Below, one piece after another: positions 24,691-35,700 of a stretch of DNA of 64,000 nt. Position numbers and translations under genes: made by a program. Where the stretch lies: the NCBI RefSeq assembly GCF_030253575.1, contig NC_080559.1, positions 9,266,501 to 9,330,500 on the forward strand, read 5' to 3'. The stretch comes from Rhododendron vialii (lineage: Eukaryota > Streptophyta > Magnoliopsida > Ericales > Ericaceae). Under the pieces are notes generated by a model. It was not told the origin of the DNA. It was given only the letters and a program-made list of their open reading frames with translations, and did no database searches. The stretch's first letter is position 1. The number at the start of each line of letters is the position of its first letter.

Positions 24691-26275
24691 ATGGATACAT
24701 CAAACCCTGCTGTTTTTGTAAATGCGGAATTGCTGCACACATATATGGGACGTAAGGTTCGGACTGTCATCCAGGTTATGAGTTCTGATGGTGGTACTGT
24801 CATTGGAAAATCTACAGATGAAAAACAGTTGGTTGTGAAAGGCTCACCACCCGTTCCTCTCACTACTTACGTTGAGGTGATTGGTATTGCTGACAGTAAT
24901 CAGTCCATTCGTGCTGAAATTTGGAACAACTTTGGTGATACATTTGGTATGATTTCTGCAATATTAAGTCTACTCCTAACTGATTTCTTACACGGCCCCA
25001 CACCCCACCCGCCAACAAAGACCACCTGTCACACCCACACACATGAAGTGTGGGTTCGAGAATTGCAGTGGTGATACATATGTTTCATTTTACTATTGGC
25101 CTGTGTTTGCATTGAATGCTAGCAGTATTTTTTGGTTGCTTAAGGATGACTCTCGTGAGTATGAAATTGGATAATCTGTTTTCAAATGTGGACCATTTAG
25201 AGAGCAGCCTGACTTGCTTCTCAGGCCTCACCATGCTTGGTCATGAGCTAACCGTTTCATGTGTCAGTCCGGTTAATCTCGGGTCCCGATGAGTGGTTCC
25301 CCTTATCCAGTACACAGAAATTTCTTGATGTCAGCTGAACTCCGCTTAAAACGGGTGCCACACAGCAGAACATTCCTTCATAGCTTGCCGCGTTGTACTG
25401 GCTGTTATGGGCTGAGGCTACCACGAATGTGGGCTTAGCCCTTACTGCATTCCTTTGGTATTGGCTCACAGTAGGACCGAGCAAACAGTTCTCATTGAGC
25501 CATAAGTTGGGCCGGGGCTAGGCCCTCCACATTTACATATGTTCATCTAAGGTGGCTATGAGAAAGCAGGGATGGCTTCCATATGACTTTCTATGTACCT
25601 GATTAAATGTTAAAGTTATTCTGAAGGAGCACTGACTTCTGCAATAATATAATTCAAAAGCCACAAGACTGCCAGCCAGAAGTTATTTTGCCTATACTCT
25701 ATACCTGGTTGCAACTTAGTGGGCATTTTCGTGGCACGTTACAAACCTCTCGTTAGTTACACAGTGCTAGCTTGAGATTTATTGAAATCTTTTAAGAGGC
25801 AAACACGTAGCAGTGGTTATCACCAATACATCTTTGTTGAGGAGTCCTATCAGGTTGCAATATTCTGGTAGGTTCTTTTCTTTTGAAATTTTCTTTCAAC
25901 TTTTCTATGCATGAGAAAGAATCACATGTATCTGATCTGGCTTGAATCCATGTTAAGGATAATTGTTTTACAATGAAGGGTACTGATGCAAAATTTCTTT
26001 TGGGTGGAGATCTGCTTGAATGGTGGTCCTTTCGACTACAGGCCTCTCCATAAATTGTTGTGTGATTTCTGCTTAAATACCTATTGATTGCTTTCTTTTT
26101 TTCAAACTATTATGGTGTGGATGTATTGACCTTATTTGATTTAGTTTTCAACTTTGTGAGGATTTTGGTGGCTTTGCTTCTGAAGGGCTTTCGTTTCCCC
26201 CTTTCTACAGACATGTACAACTACAATCAGCTTTGCATACTTGCGAACGGCGAATACAAGCACTTGTTCATCTGA
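24691..26275 (+). CDS. RPA3: Replication protein A small subunit (RPA3/RPA14)
   Basis: Exons 24691-24946 and 26211-26275 encode 106 residues, the usual length for plant RPA3. It is the smallest subunit of the RPA heterotrimer, which coats single-stranded DNA in replication, recombination and repair in the nucleus. The chain is one OB fold: the start MDTSNPAVFVNAELLHTYMG, the strand block KVRTVIQVMSSDG, the segment LTTYVEVIGIAD, and the end NQLCILANGEYKHLFI are all typical. The junction GATACATTTG|GTATGA to CTACAG|ACATG restores an Asp codon. The ATG is 4 bp after a likely acceptor, so the leader probably includes an upstream untranslated exon. The intron holds the fragment shared with 16.5 kb. 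Confidence 0.95.
25950..26075 (+). repeat. Fragment shared with 16515-16615
   Basis: ATGAAGGGTACTGATGCAAA...GATCTGCTTGAATGGTGGTCC inside the RPA3 intron aligns with ATGAAGGGTATTGATTCAAA...GATCTGCTTGAATGGTGCTCC downstream of ABCB29, at about 80 percent over 90 bp, same strand. It is not one of the MITEs listed; origin unknown. Confidence 0.65.
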
Positions 26276-26879
26276 GGAAATACAACTAGCATTCCTTAGC
26301 TTTGTTATGCTAGAAGTCAGTAACGTACATACTCATGAAACAAGTCATCACCTACTTTCTGGAATGATGTTAGGACTTGTGTGTTACTGAGTTCAGATAT
26401 TCTGGTGATTTACTAGTGAAGTTTGGATGGTGTTTCTGGATCACCCTTGTTTTCTTAAATGCAAGAAGTCCTATTATGGTGACCTTTCTTTGTTGATGAG
26501 TATCTAGTGTGTCTGATACATAGTGTAGAAGCTGCTGCTTGATATGGTTATTTTACACTTGTGAGATCAGTCCATACGGGACTTTGCCTCGATTTTAAAT
26601 GAGACCCTCGCTAGTCGCTAGTGGACTATGGGATTAGTCCTCATGAATTAGTCGAGGTTTGCGTAAGATGGCCTGTACACTCTGGGTTATCAAAAAATAA
26701 GTGAATGTATTTTGATGACTTTGTACCTAGCCCAGTGCACCGACTAATTTGGGCATCAATGTCACATCCAGTAGCAACTAGCGAGGTTCATAAGTGAATG
26801 TTCGATTGTGGATGTTGATTTTACACAAATTATGTTAACCCTTTTCAAAAAAATTATGTTAACCCCTGCTTCACATAGC

Positions 26880-27230
26880 TTTTTGTGCTTTTTTGGTTTT
26901 TCATTCTTATTCAAAAAAAATAAATTGCAGTTGTTAGTTTTGCTTCAAACTTTCGTGGACTATTGGTTCGTCACGTCAATAGGAATTGGAAAAGTAAAAA
27001 ATTATGATTTTTATCCAAATATTATGTGAAATATCCAAGATAAAGCCTAGAAAGCTGGGATTTTTGGAATTTTTTTGGGTAATTCTCAAAATATTTGGAT
27101 AAAAGTCGTAGTGTTTTACTTTTCCGATTCCTCTCGTGGAGATGAGCTCTACAAAAGTTTGATGCAAAAATAACAAATGCGGAAAAAAATTGAACAAGGA
27201 CAAAAAAAAATAAAAATTCCCAAACAAGCT
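26880..27230. mobile_element. Foldback element, full copy
   Basis: The left arm (TTAGTTTTGCTTCAAACTTT, TTGGTTCGTCACGTC, TAGGAATTGGAAAAGTAAA) and the inverted right arm (TTTACTTTTCCGATTCC, GATGAGCTC, AAAGTTTGATGCAAAAATAA) mirror each other around 27050. It belongs to the same family as 2760-3400. Confidence 0.65.
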
Positions 27231-27318
27231 GTGTGAAATAGGGGAATCCTGTAACAGTAATTTGATGGTGGATGCTAACTTTGTGTTTACTATATACTCC
27301 ACGTAATTTTTTTTTTTT

Positions 27319-27341
27319 ACATATATATATATATATATATA
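27319..27341 (+). repeat. (AT)n microsatellite
   Basis: About eleven AT units following a poly-T run. Confidence 0.95.
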
Positions 27342-27683
27342 GGATGATCTTGTTCGTCAAAAAAATATGTATTCTACAGCTTTTCATTAAAACCTTGCAA
27401 GGCTGTAGTAGTGGTTAAAGGCTCTAAATAATGTGGGATGGGCTATTGCACTTTCTTTCGCTAACTATATGACCTGAATGCGATATAGATTTCATAAAAT
27501 TAAACAAAAACTCCAAAGGATGCGGCTGGTATTAAAAATTGCCATCAGATAAAAAGGATAAAATCGGAATTTACAAAATTGCAAAAAGGTGAATAGTAGA
27601 AATACAATTGATTCTTTATCTTAGAGAGAGAGATGTGTCCCTTAAATAATGAAGACACAAAATAGAGACCTAACAACTACCAA

Positions 27684-27930
27684 AGGTTGTAGCCTAGTGG
27701 TTTTATGGTTTACTCTGTTGTGATCATGGGACTCTCAAGGTTCGAGTCATGCGATCGATATCTCTTAGAATTTGCCCTCCTACGAGTCACAGTTGTACTC
27801 CACTAGTTCTTAGCGGGATAAGAGAAGTTTTGACTCTATGGTTTCCTTCGGATTGTCGCGGAATCGAGTGCCTATAGTCACGAGGGAGGGGCTGTTATGC
27901 CTTGTTACCCCTCCTCCACCCTTTTTGGTC
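27684..27930 (+). mobile_element. tRNA-derived SINE
   Basis: It has a polymerase III A box TAGCCTAGTGG at 27690-27700 and a B box GGTTCGAGTC at 27739-27748, 38 bp apart, as in tRNA-headed plant SINEs. A non-tRNA body follows, ending near GGTCTAGCAAAAAC. Cloverleaf pairing for a real tRNA was not seen. Target duplications were not clear. Confidence 0.6.
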
Positions 27931-27959
27931 TAGCAAAAACAAGTAGAGACTAAGGAGCC

Positions 27960-28560
27960 GTTCTGCTTAGATTTTTAGAATTTTGTTCTTATTCAAAAAA
28001 AATTCGCTTTATCTTGGATATTTACAAAAAATTTGAGTAAAAATCATAGTAATTTTTTATTTTTCCGATTCATTTTGACGAGACGAAGCAGAAAACCACA
28101 ACAATTAAGCTCAAAACTAACACACGTGAATTTTTTTTTTTTTAATAAGAACAAAAGCGAATAAATCCCAAATATTCCTTAGGAATGCCACCTAATAAAA
28201 AGAACTTGCTTGGAACTTTGGGTCTCTATTTTGACGAAAAATAATAGTGTGATTGAAGATGCTCCTTTTATTCTCTGTGTTTACGAAAAATTCTAGGAGC
28301 AAATTTAGAGATTCTTTTTTTTAGTCCTTATATATGGAGCACCTTCTAAAAACACACTAACAGAAAATATGTAATTGGTCATGAAAAATTTTCGTCGTCA
28401 AAGGGTTAATTTCTTTTTTTACTTTTCTGATTCCTCTCGTCGAGACAAATCAATAACCCACAAAAGTTTGGCACAAAACTAACAAATGCGAAAATAATTT
28501 AAATAAGGACAAAATTTTCAGATTTAAGTTAAGTCCAAGAGAACGCAGCCTAAAACCAAA
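27960..28560. mobile_element. Two partial foldback-family copies
   Basis: One-armed copies at about 27960-28190 (TTTTTCCGATTCATTTTGACG, GACGAAGCAG, GCTCAAAACTAACAC) and about 28405-28560 (CTGATTCCTCTCGTCGAGAC, GGCACAAAACTAACAAATGC). They are same-strand relatives of the right arms at 3.1 and 27.1 kb. Confidence 0.55.
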
Positions 28561-29099
28561 TTACATTTGACGAGCCACATTAGCAAAAGACTCTCCAAGA
28601 AAAAAAGAAGCAGCAAACTTGGTACACTTTTTATTGGTGAATAATTGATTTCTTAACAAATTTAATGGTTATTATTAGTGAATAGTTAATTTCTTAACAA
28701 AGTGGGCCACTTTAAAGTTTTAAAAAGTGATAAAAAAAAATATAATTTGCATAGTCCCTTGGAGTTGCATAACTCTCCAATTTACCGTACGGGTCACCAA
28801 AATACATATTTCATGTGAAATTTTGCTTATTTGTTTGGAGATGCTCTAGAGTCTAGAGTATCCGAAAATATGAATTCTTGAGATTTTTTAAGCCAAAAAA
28901 TATACTAATTATTAAGCACCGGTTACACAAACAAAAATAAGTAGTATTTTTTAAATTAAATTAAAAATTATATATTATAAGAGAATGATATATCTCGTAA
29001 AAGTGAAAAATAAATACTTAAAAAATAAGAATCGGAATAGAGTAGAAAAAACAAATCCAGATATTAAGTACCGAAGTAGTCTACAGTTGAGTGACCGGT

Positions 29100-29262
29100 T
29101 CGCTTAAATCCCCGGTTGTCTTGAACCGGTGACTTTATAACACGAAACCGGAGTTCTTTATCGCCCTCGTACATGAGAACACAATAAGTCAATAACAGTG
29201 CTAGGGCTTGCAAATTATACCTTCTCATAGCTCGACGGCGACTATCCCTCTCCCCAGGTTTC
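29100..29262 (+). promoter_or_regulatory. Possible LIF2-like promoter and 5' UTR exon
   Basis: Leader-like sequence ends CTCTCCCCAG|GTTTCTCTCTC near 29257, a plausible donor followed by a CT run. If used, the leader intron would reach an acceptor just before 32745, a span of about 3.4 kb. No TATA box was identified. This is inference. Confidence 0.3.
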
Positions 29263-29569
29263 TCTCTCTCCCTCTCTCTCTCTATATATTCTTGTAATGT
29301 ATATGTTGCATACGTAAACGTTTCGGTACATATTTTATGGAAAACCTAAAATGTCGTTTGAGTTTCTCTGTCCTCCTCTTTCCTTATACGTATGTCCGCT
29401 TCTCATTTGATGTGGGGCGTGTGAGATTCGTATTTCGGGTTTTGAAACAAACTACTGATTCAATAATGGAACGGTGTCGGAGGACATAGCAATTCTAGCT
29501 CAGTTTGTTTTATCTGATGTCCTAGTATCAATTGCAAGAAAAAATTATCAATTTGGTAATAAAGCAGTC

Positions 29570-30045
29570 TGATAGACTTGTCCCACACGGCACATCTAAG
29601 CTACCCAAGTAGCATTCATATAATATAGAGACTACTCTACCCGTTGTGAGTAAAGTTTTAGGTTGGATTGGATCACTCCGTGAAATCTGATATGGTATCA
29701 GAGCGAGGTCTTGAGTGGCTCACGTGGGTTGAGTTTCTGCTCGAGTCAATTCTCTCTCCTCACTAGTTTATGCATGTACAGTCGTACCTACCTCCATGTG
29801 CCACCCGGTAGCATGTGAGGGGGAGTGTTAGACTTGTCCCACACGACACACCTAAGCTGCCCAAGTATCAGTCATATAAAAATCTAGAGACTATCCGTTG
29901 CCAATAAACTTTTAGGTTGGACCACTCTGTGAAATCTCAGATGGTATCAGAGTGAGGTTGTGGGTGATTCACGTTGGTTGAGTTTCTACCCGAGACAATT
30001 CTCTCTCCTCGCTAGTTTATGCACGTACCTTCATGTGCTTTACCA
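29570..30045 (+). mobile_element. TRIM-type miniature LTR retroelement, tandem arrangement
   Basis: Two related LTR-like units, 29570-29690 and 29826-29939, share GACTTGTCCCACACG, TTTAGGTTGGA and GTGAAATCT. Each is followed by TGGTATCAGAG, the initiator-methionine tRNA primer-binding motif, and a similar leader (GGTTGAGTTTCT, CAATTCTCTCTCCTC). A purine tract GTGAGGGGGAG precedes the second unit. The whole is under 500 bp with no coding capacity. It is a non-autonomous fossil; LTR divergence suggests it is not very recent. Confidence 0.75.
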
Positions 30046-32744
30046 ATTGGTTTTATCCTCCGCTCCCTTCAACCAAGAAATCTCGCACATTTAAAGTATA
30101 TGAACAATTGACGAACATATAGCCCTTGGAAATTTTGCATAAGCTCAATTTGAAGACAGAAACGAAAATATATCTGGTTAAAGTCTACTGTATCCCATTT
30201 CTATTGATTTCGTATGATGTACAATATGTGTATGGGTGTCATGGTTTTGTGTTGGTGGATCTGAGAGTTGAACCAATGAGTCTTAACCAATGATGCAAAT
30301 GAGCGAAAGGTTCAATATGCTAACTTCTCTCTTTGTTGCTGTAGCTCCTCAGTTGTTGTGTTCATTAGTATGCATATGTTGCTTTTCCCCTTATTTTTGA
30401 GTAACTTTTCAATATTGATTGACGTCATGTGATTCGTGGAAATTTCTTTGCTTGTTTTTTCTCTATATGGACACTTGAATTGCATTTTATTGGGGCATGC
30501 CCAAAAGTAGAATTACAAGTTTTTTTTTTGAAAGTTTAACTATCTTCCTTTTGAAACCCATACCTGCATGTGGAACTTCTGGCTATTTTGTACTAAAATA
30601 AAATAAAGCTAAGCATCAAGAATTTTGTATGCATGGAGAATTGTTTATTAACCAGCACGACAAGAAGGGCTCTCCTTTATACTAAAGTAGGTCAGACAAT
30701 GTACGTATCAGAAAAAAAGAAGGAATGAGGTGTTGATCTCCCTGTATGATGCTTGTCAAAAAGAAGAGTTAAATGCGCAATTGAGAGATTTTGTTCAATC
30801 TTCATTGGTTCGACATGATAAATATTATGAACAACTATGTAAAGATAAGTCTGCCCCCAATGTACCTCATCTTATTGCCTGCATCACAATCCCCTCTGCT
30901 TTCCACTTCACAGTGCTTTTGCAGGTTTTCTACATAGATGGAATTACTTGGAACATGGCCCTAGAGTATTGGTTTTTTTGGAGTGTATTTTAAGTTTTAC
31001 TGTAAGTTTGTGACGTATGTGTTGTGAAGGTCATACTCTCTTTCTGATAGAAATGATAGTCTTTGAAGAGAAGTCCTCACAGTGTGTACAAATTTTAGAG
31101 GTGTTCAGAGCCACCATAGCAAAATGGTAGGACATTAGTATGACAATTGACAAAAAGAGGAGAGGAGTCAGCCATCAGGGTGAGCGCTCACTATCGTTTA
31201 GAAGAACAAAGAAAGAATATGAAAATTTCATAAAATCCTTGTGTCGCCTTGGTCGTGAATCAGATTTTTTAACTTTGAACTCTCACAGTGGTTGGATCTA
31301 TAATTCGAACTTACCAGGGATCACTGATATCTAATCGGAAATTCATTCCGAAACTTGATTTAGTGATCCAAGTGTTCCCCAAAGTTTTTTCAAATAATAA
31401 ATTGTAACTTAAAAAACTTGAGAGTCAGCTTTGCAAAAAAAAAAAGGTTAGAAAACCCCCATCTTTATACCCCTACAAGTGTGTTTCGCATGGGTAATTT
31501 GAATGATAGTAATGTCTTTTGTTAGGTATTTATCGCTTGGAAGAGTAAGTTCTAATTTTGTTATTTATAGTAAATGCTAAGACTTAGCGTACCACGATTT
31601 AGGCATGTGGTGTACCATGGTCCCGCTCCTGTTAATTGAACCTTTACAATCCTCATTCTAGGTCACATACATTGGATCTTATGCTAGTGCTTGTACTGAT
31701 TTTAGAAATTTGTATGAATGTTGCTTCAACATTCTCGAATAATGATGATTATGCTGATGGGACCCTGTGAAATAAATTTTTGGTTTTCAAGTATTCGTAA
31801 TTACGTAGTGCTTCGCTGTACTCTTCCATTATGATTTTAAGTTTTCACAATACCAGGGTAATCTTTTAGTTAAACAACTAAATTAACGGCATCAAAATCC
31901 CTTGATAGGCAGAAATTTACTTTTTAAGAAAATAACTCTCATCATGGCACATTGTGGAGCTAAATTAATTGATTCTTCTCTCAACAACCCATTATGAGTG
32001 AATTTTTTTTTTATTACACAAACCTCTTTATGGCACAATGTGAAGCTAAATTAAGCGATTCTATCAACAAGCACCTTTAGGGTTGGTCATTGACCTTTAT
32101 ATACTCAACTCCTATGCGTTAACTTACTGCAGGAAGGATACCAATTGGTACATTTGTTTGTGGGTTCAAATGGGACTATTTCTTGCCGACCAAGCCAAAC
32201 CATTTAGTTGGTGTCTGGATCCATTGTCTTGGTTTTTTTGCTTTGCCATTCCTTCGTTTATCTTTCCCCACGATCCTTGCAATTTTCACCTCATGGAGTT
32301 CATTACTCATTCCTTTTTTTTGTTTGTTTTCCTTTCCTTTCTTTGTGATGGATTGTTGATAGATAGTTAGACCATGAAAGGTGGTTGTTTTTTTTCCGGC
32401 ATCGATCGCTGTTCAAATTTCAGAAACTCATTGTATCATTGATTTTTGCACCTGTTAAGCATCACCGTCCTCTTGATTATCGTTCAGAACTCTCTCTTGC
32501 TTGTTTCTATGAATCTATTAGTATTGCTAGTATGTTATGATCCCTTTACTGCAAACTATTCACATTGCAACTCCTTGGAGCCATATCTCATGGCACAGAT
32601 TCAGTCAAGATTCTTACTCTGGGCCTCCTTTTTCCCTTTCATTTTTTCTCCACCCACCCATGCTTCTCTTTCTTCTGTGAATGCTTCTGGCTTCTGTCCT
32701 TCCATAACAGTTGCTGTGCAAGCTTACTTTATTAGATTCATAAG
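30046..32744 (+). other. Upstream region or leader intron of the LIF2-like gene
   Basis: Two protein-like open frames without recognisable family occur. One is near 30712-30993 and includes ISLYDACQKEELNAQLRDFV; the other is at 31140-31334 and begins MTIDKKRRGVSHQGERSLSF. They may be relics of a lost gene. The remainder, including 31335-32740, shows nothing recognisable. Confidence 0.3.
30712..30993 (+). pseudogene. Unrecognised protein-like open frame
   Basis: The frame reads KKRRNEVLISLYDACQKEEL followed by NAQLRDFVQSSLVRHDKYYE and has no in-frame ATG near its start; a CAG acceptor-like site lies just upstream. The amino-acid make-up is that of an ordinary soluble helical protein. No family is recognised, and no flanking exon could be connected with it. 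Confidence 0.25.
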
Positions 32745-35700
32745 ATGCCTCCGAGGAGAAAAGCAATTGCTGCAATAGCTAAATCAATTGAACCTGAGAA
32801 GCCAATTGAAGTTGAAAAGCCTGTCGAGTCAGAGGAGAGGGTGGAGCTTGATGAAGACAATGATCCTGAGGAGATAGTGGAGGAGGAGGAGGAGGAGGAG
32901 GAAGAGGAGGAGGACGAGGAGGAGGAGGTTGAGTATGAAGAAGTAGAGGAAGAGGTAGAAGAAGAGGAAGAAGAAGAGGAAGAGGTTGAAGAGGAGGTGG
33001 AGGAAGAAGAAGAAGAAGAGGATACTGAAATCGATGGCGCTAATGTGCAAAAGGGCCCAGATGGTGATGTGAATATGACACCTGCTGGGGCAGATGAGGA
33101 TGTGAGAAAAAAACATGCTGAGCTTCTTTCACTGCCCGCTCATGGGTCGGAAGTATACTTGGGTGGCATTCCTCAAGATGCTTCGGAAGAGGATCTGAGG
33201 AGCTTCTGTGAAACTGTTGGTGAAGTTGCAGAGGTATGTTACATGCCTTGCTACATATGGATATGTGCCTTTATGTCAAATCTGAAAACTACATTATTTA
33301 ACATGCCTCAAAACAGGTCAGAATAATGAAGGGAAAGGACTCGAGCGAAAACAAAGGTTATGCCTTTGTCACCTTCCGAACTAAGGAATTGGCTTCTAAG
33401 GCGATTAAGGAGCTGAATAATACTCAACTGAAGGTAAAGCAAGCAGACCATTACTTGTTTTTTTTTTTTGCCCTTCTTGAATGGTCACTGTCATTTATCC
33501 TAATCATACAGCCTTTTCTTCTTTTTGAAGGTTCGCTTCGTGAGCTTTTCTGTATTTTCAATGTTGTTGTACTAACCCTTAATCACATCTTTCTTTTCTT
33601 CAGGGTAAAAAGATTAGGTGTTCAACATCTCAAGCAAAGCATAAACTGTTCATTGGTAATGTTCCGAGAAACTGGGGAGAGGAAGACATGAAGAAGGTGG
33701 TAACTGAGATAGGACCCGGAGTTATTGCTGTCGAACTGCTGAAGGTTTGTGCACGCCAGTTTTTATTTGTTATTTTATACTTTATAACTTGTTTTGAAGT
33801 AAATTGTTAACTTTTTGCATTAAATTTTATCTACTTTCCATCTTCTCCAATACTTTACTAGTTTACTCCCACATACTCTCTTTGACTCTCTGTCATTTAC
33901 CCTTGATTGTTATTTCACAATCTTAATCACTATTGTAGGACCCACAAAATTCCATCCGCAACCGTGGATTTGCATTCATCGAGTATTACAACCATCCTTG
34001 TGCAGAGTATTCGAGGCAAGAGATGTCAAAACCGGAATTTAAGCTTGATGATAATGCTCCAACTGTAAGTTGGGCTGATCCCAAAAATGGGGAGTCTTCA
34101 GCTTCTTCACAGGTGCTTTGCATTAACTTTCATCTTTTTTTCTCTATTTAATGGAAAATTCAATGTTTGCATGCGTATGAATATATTTAACGGTAACTTG
34201 CTTATAGAACGCGAACTGTTCTATAGGGCCTTCTTTTGCTGCCAAGCATTTATATTTTGTATCGGATGCTGGTGCTCCTGTACTAGCTATACTGTAATAA
34301 GCAAATAACTTTTTTTCTTTTCTTTTTCTTGTTCTTTTGGCAAAATCATTTGATGCACTTGTGGTTTGGGGCTGGAGGACTTCACCTCCCTATGGTTTGA
34401 TAATAGCCATTAAGCACGTGGTTTTGGACTCTATTGCAATGCTAACACCATTAATGGAAGGTTTGGAACAACCTTAATGCCCTTCTCGCTTTTATGGAAG
34501 TCCACCTCTTCCGCGGTCTCCCCCATCAAATGAGCACGAAGGTTTTTCACAACCTAATCACCACTTTTTAATTGGTTCGTGTATCTACAGTGTTTCCACT
34601 GAGCTCTATTTAGTATTTATTGGAGCTATACAATCAAAGGTTCAAAGCTTGGTTGTCTGAGAAGGAATTACAAGCGTTGGGGTTGTCTTATATATTGTGC
34701 TCAAATCAATCCAACAACCTGTAGTTCTTGATCAAATTGGATGTGTGATGGTGCAATGCTTGCCGGGAGAAAAAATCTGATCACCTATTGAAGAAAAAAC
34801 TGAAGAATATAACTGCAACACACTATGATTAGCTAAACCCAGAGTATTCAGATATTGTTATAGCAACTCAGTGACTTTACATGGAGTTGGGCATTATAGC
34901 TTTTAAATCTAAGAATCGAAGGAAAAAAATTGTAACTAGGAAAGTGGTATAGAATCAGACGACAAGTACCTTGCTGAATTTGTCCATTGCAGCAATTTGA
35001 GATCTGGTAATCCGTTTGAGTCTCTCAAAATTTTAACATGCCAAGTTGCCAACACTCACGATAGGGGTTTGTGGAACAATCTCTCGTCCATCTAGACAGA
35101 ATTTGTGATCACGAGGTGCACAACGGTGGGAACAGCAAGGAGCCAAAATGACTATTTTTAATGTCAATACGGTGAAGTGCTCATTGGTCAATGCATGCCT
35201 TTTACTCTTTATCCAGTATCCTGTATTAGTATTACAGCAGACTTAAATTTGTGATCATTTGCAAAAAGTGACAATGTATTGCTTCGAGCTCCTAAATTTA
35301 GATGTTGAAATGAATCAACTACCTTATCCAATGGGACTGGAACCATACACCCATTCTTAATTTCTGTTGTGCATACAGGTTAAAGCAGTTTATGTGAAGA
35401 ATTTGCCCAAAAACATTACCCAGGATCAGCTAAAGGAGCTGTTTGAACATCATGGAAAGATCACAAAAGTTGTTCTCCCTTCTGCTAAAGTAGGACATGA
35501 GAAGAGCAGGTTTGGTTTTGTACACTTTATGGAAAGGTCAAGCGCAATGAAAGCCCTAAAGAACACTGAGAAATATGAGATAGATGGTAAGCAGTTTCAT
35601 TTCTATGTTCTTGCCAGTCAATATTTATAACAAATGAAATATGGCATCTTGCTGAAGGTTCGAGTCTGAACTTGCATTACCTTAAGCCGTGATCCATTTT

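Larger units (their letters stand above)
26276..29160. other. Intergenic, foldback copies and a SINE
   Basis: No gene is seen. It contains a full foldback-family copy (26880-27230), two half copies (27960-28190 and 28405-28560), an AT microsatellite (27319-27341) and a tRNA-derived SINE (27684-27930). The rest is AT-rich and featureless. Confidence 0.5.

Noticed and set aside
26976-27387. Overlapping 108- and 121-residue minus-strand frames
   Set aside because: They lie in a foldback element and AT-rich sequence; composition is Phe/Tyr/Ile from T-rich DNA.
27690-27748. Possible tRNA gene from A and B boxes
   Set aside because: No acceptor stem or anticodon arm pairs around the boxes. A tRNA-derived SINE fits better.
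32829-33116. Phe/Leu-rich frame on the minus strand resembling membrane helices
   Set aside because: It is the reverse complement of the GAG/GAA glutamate tract; TTC/CTC codons give false hydrophobicity.
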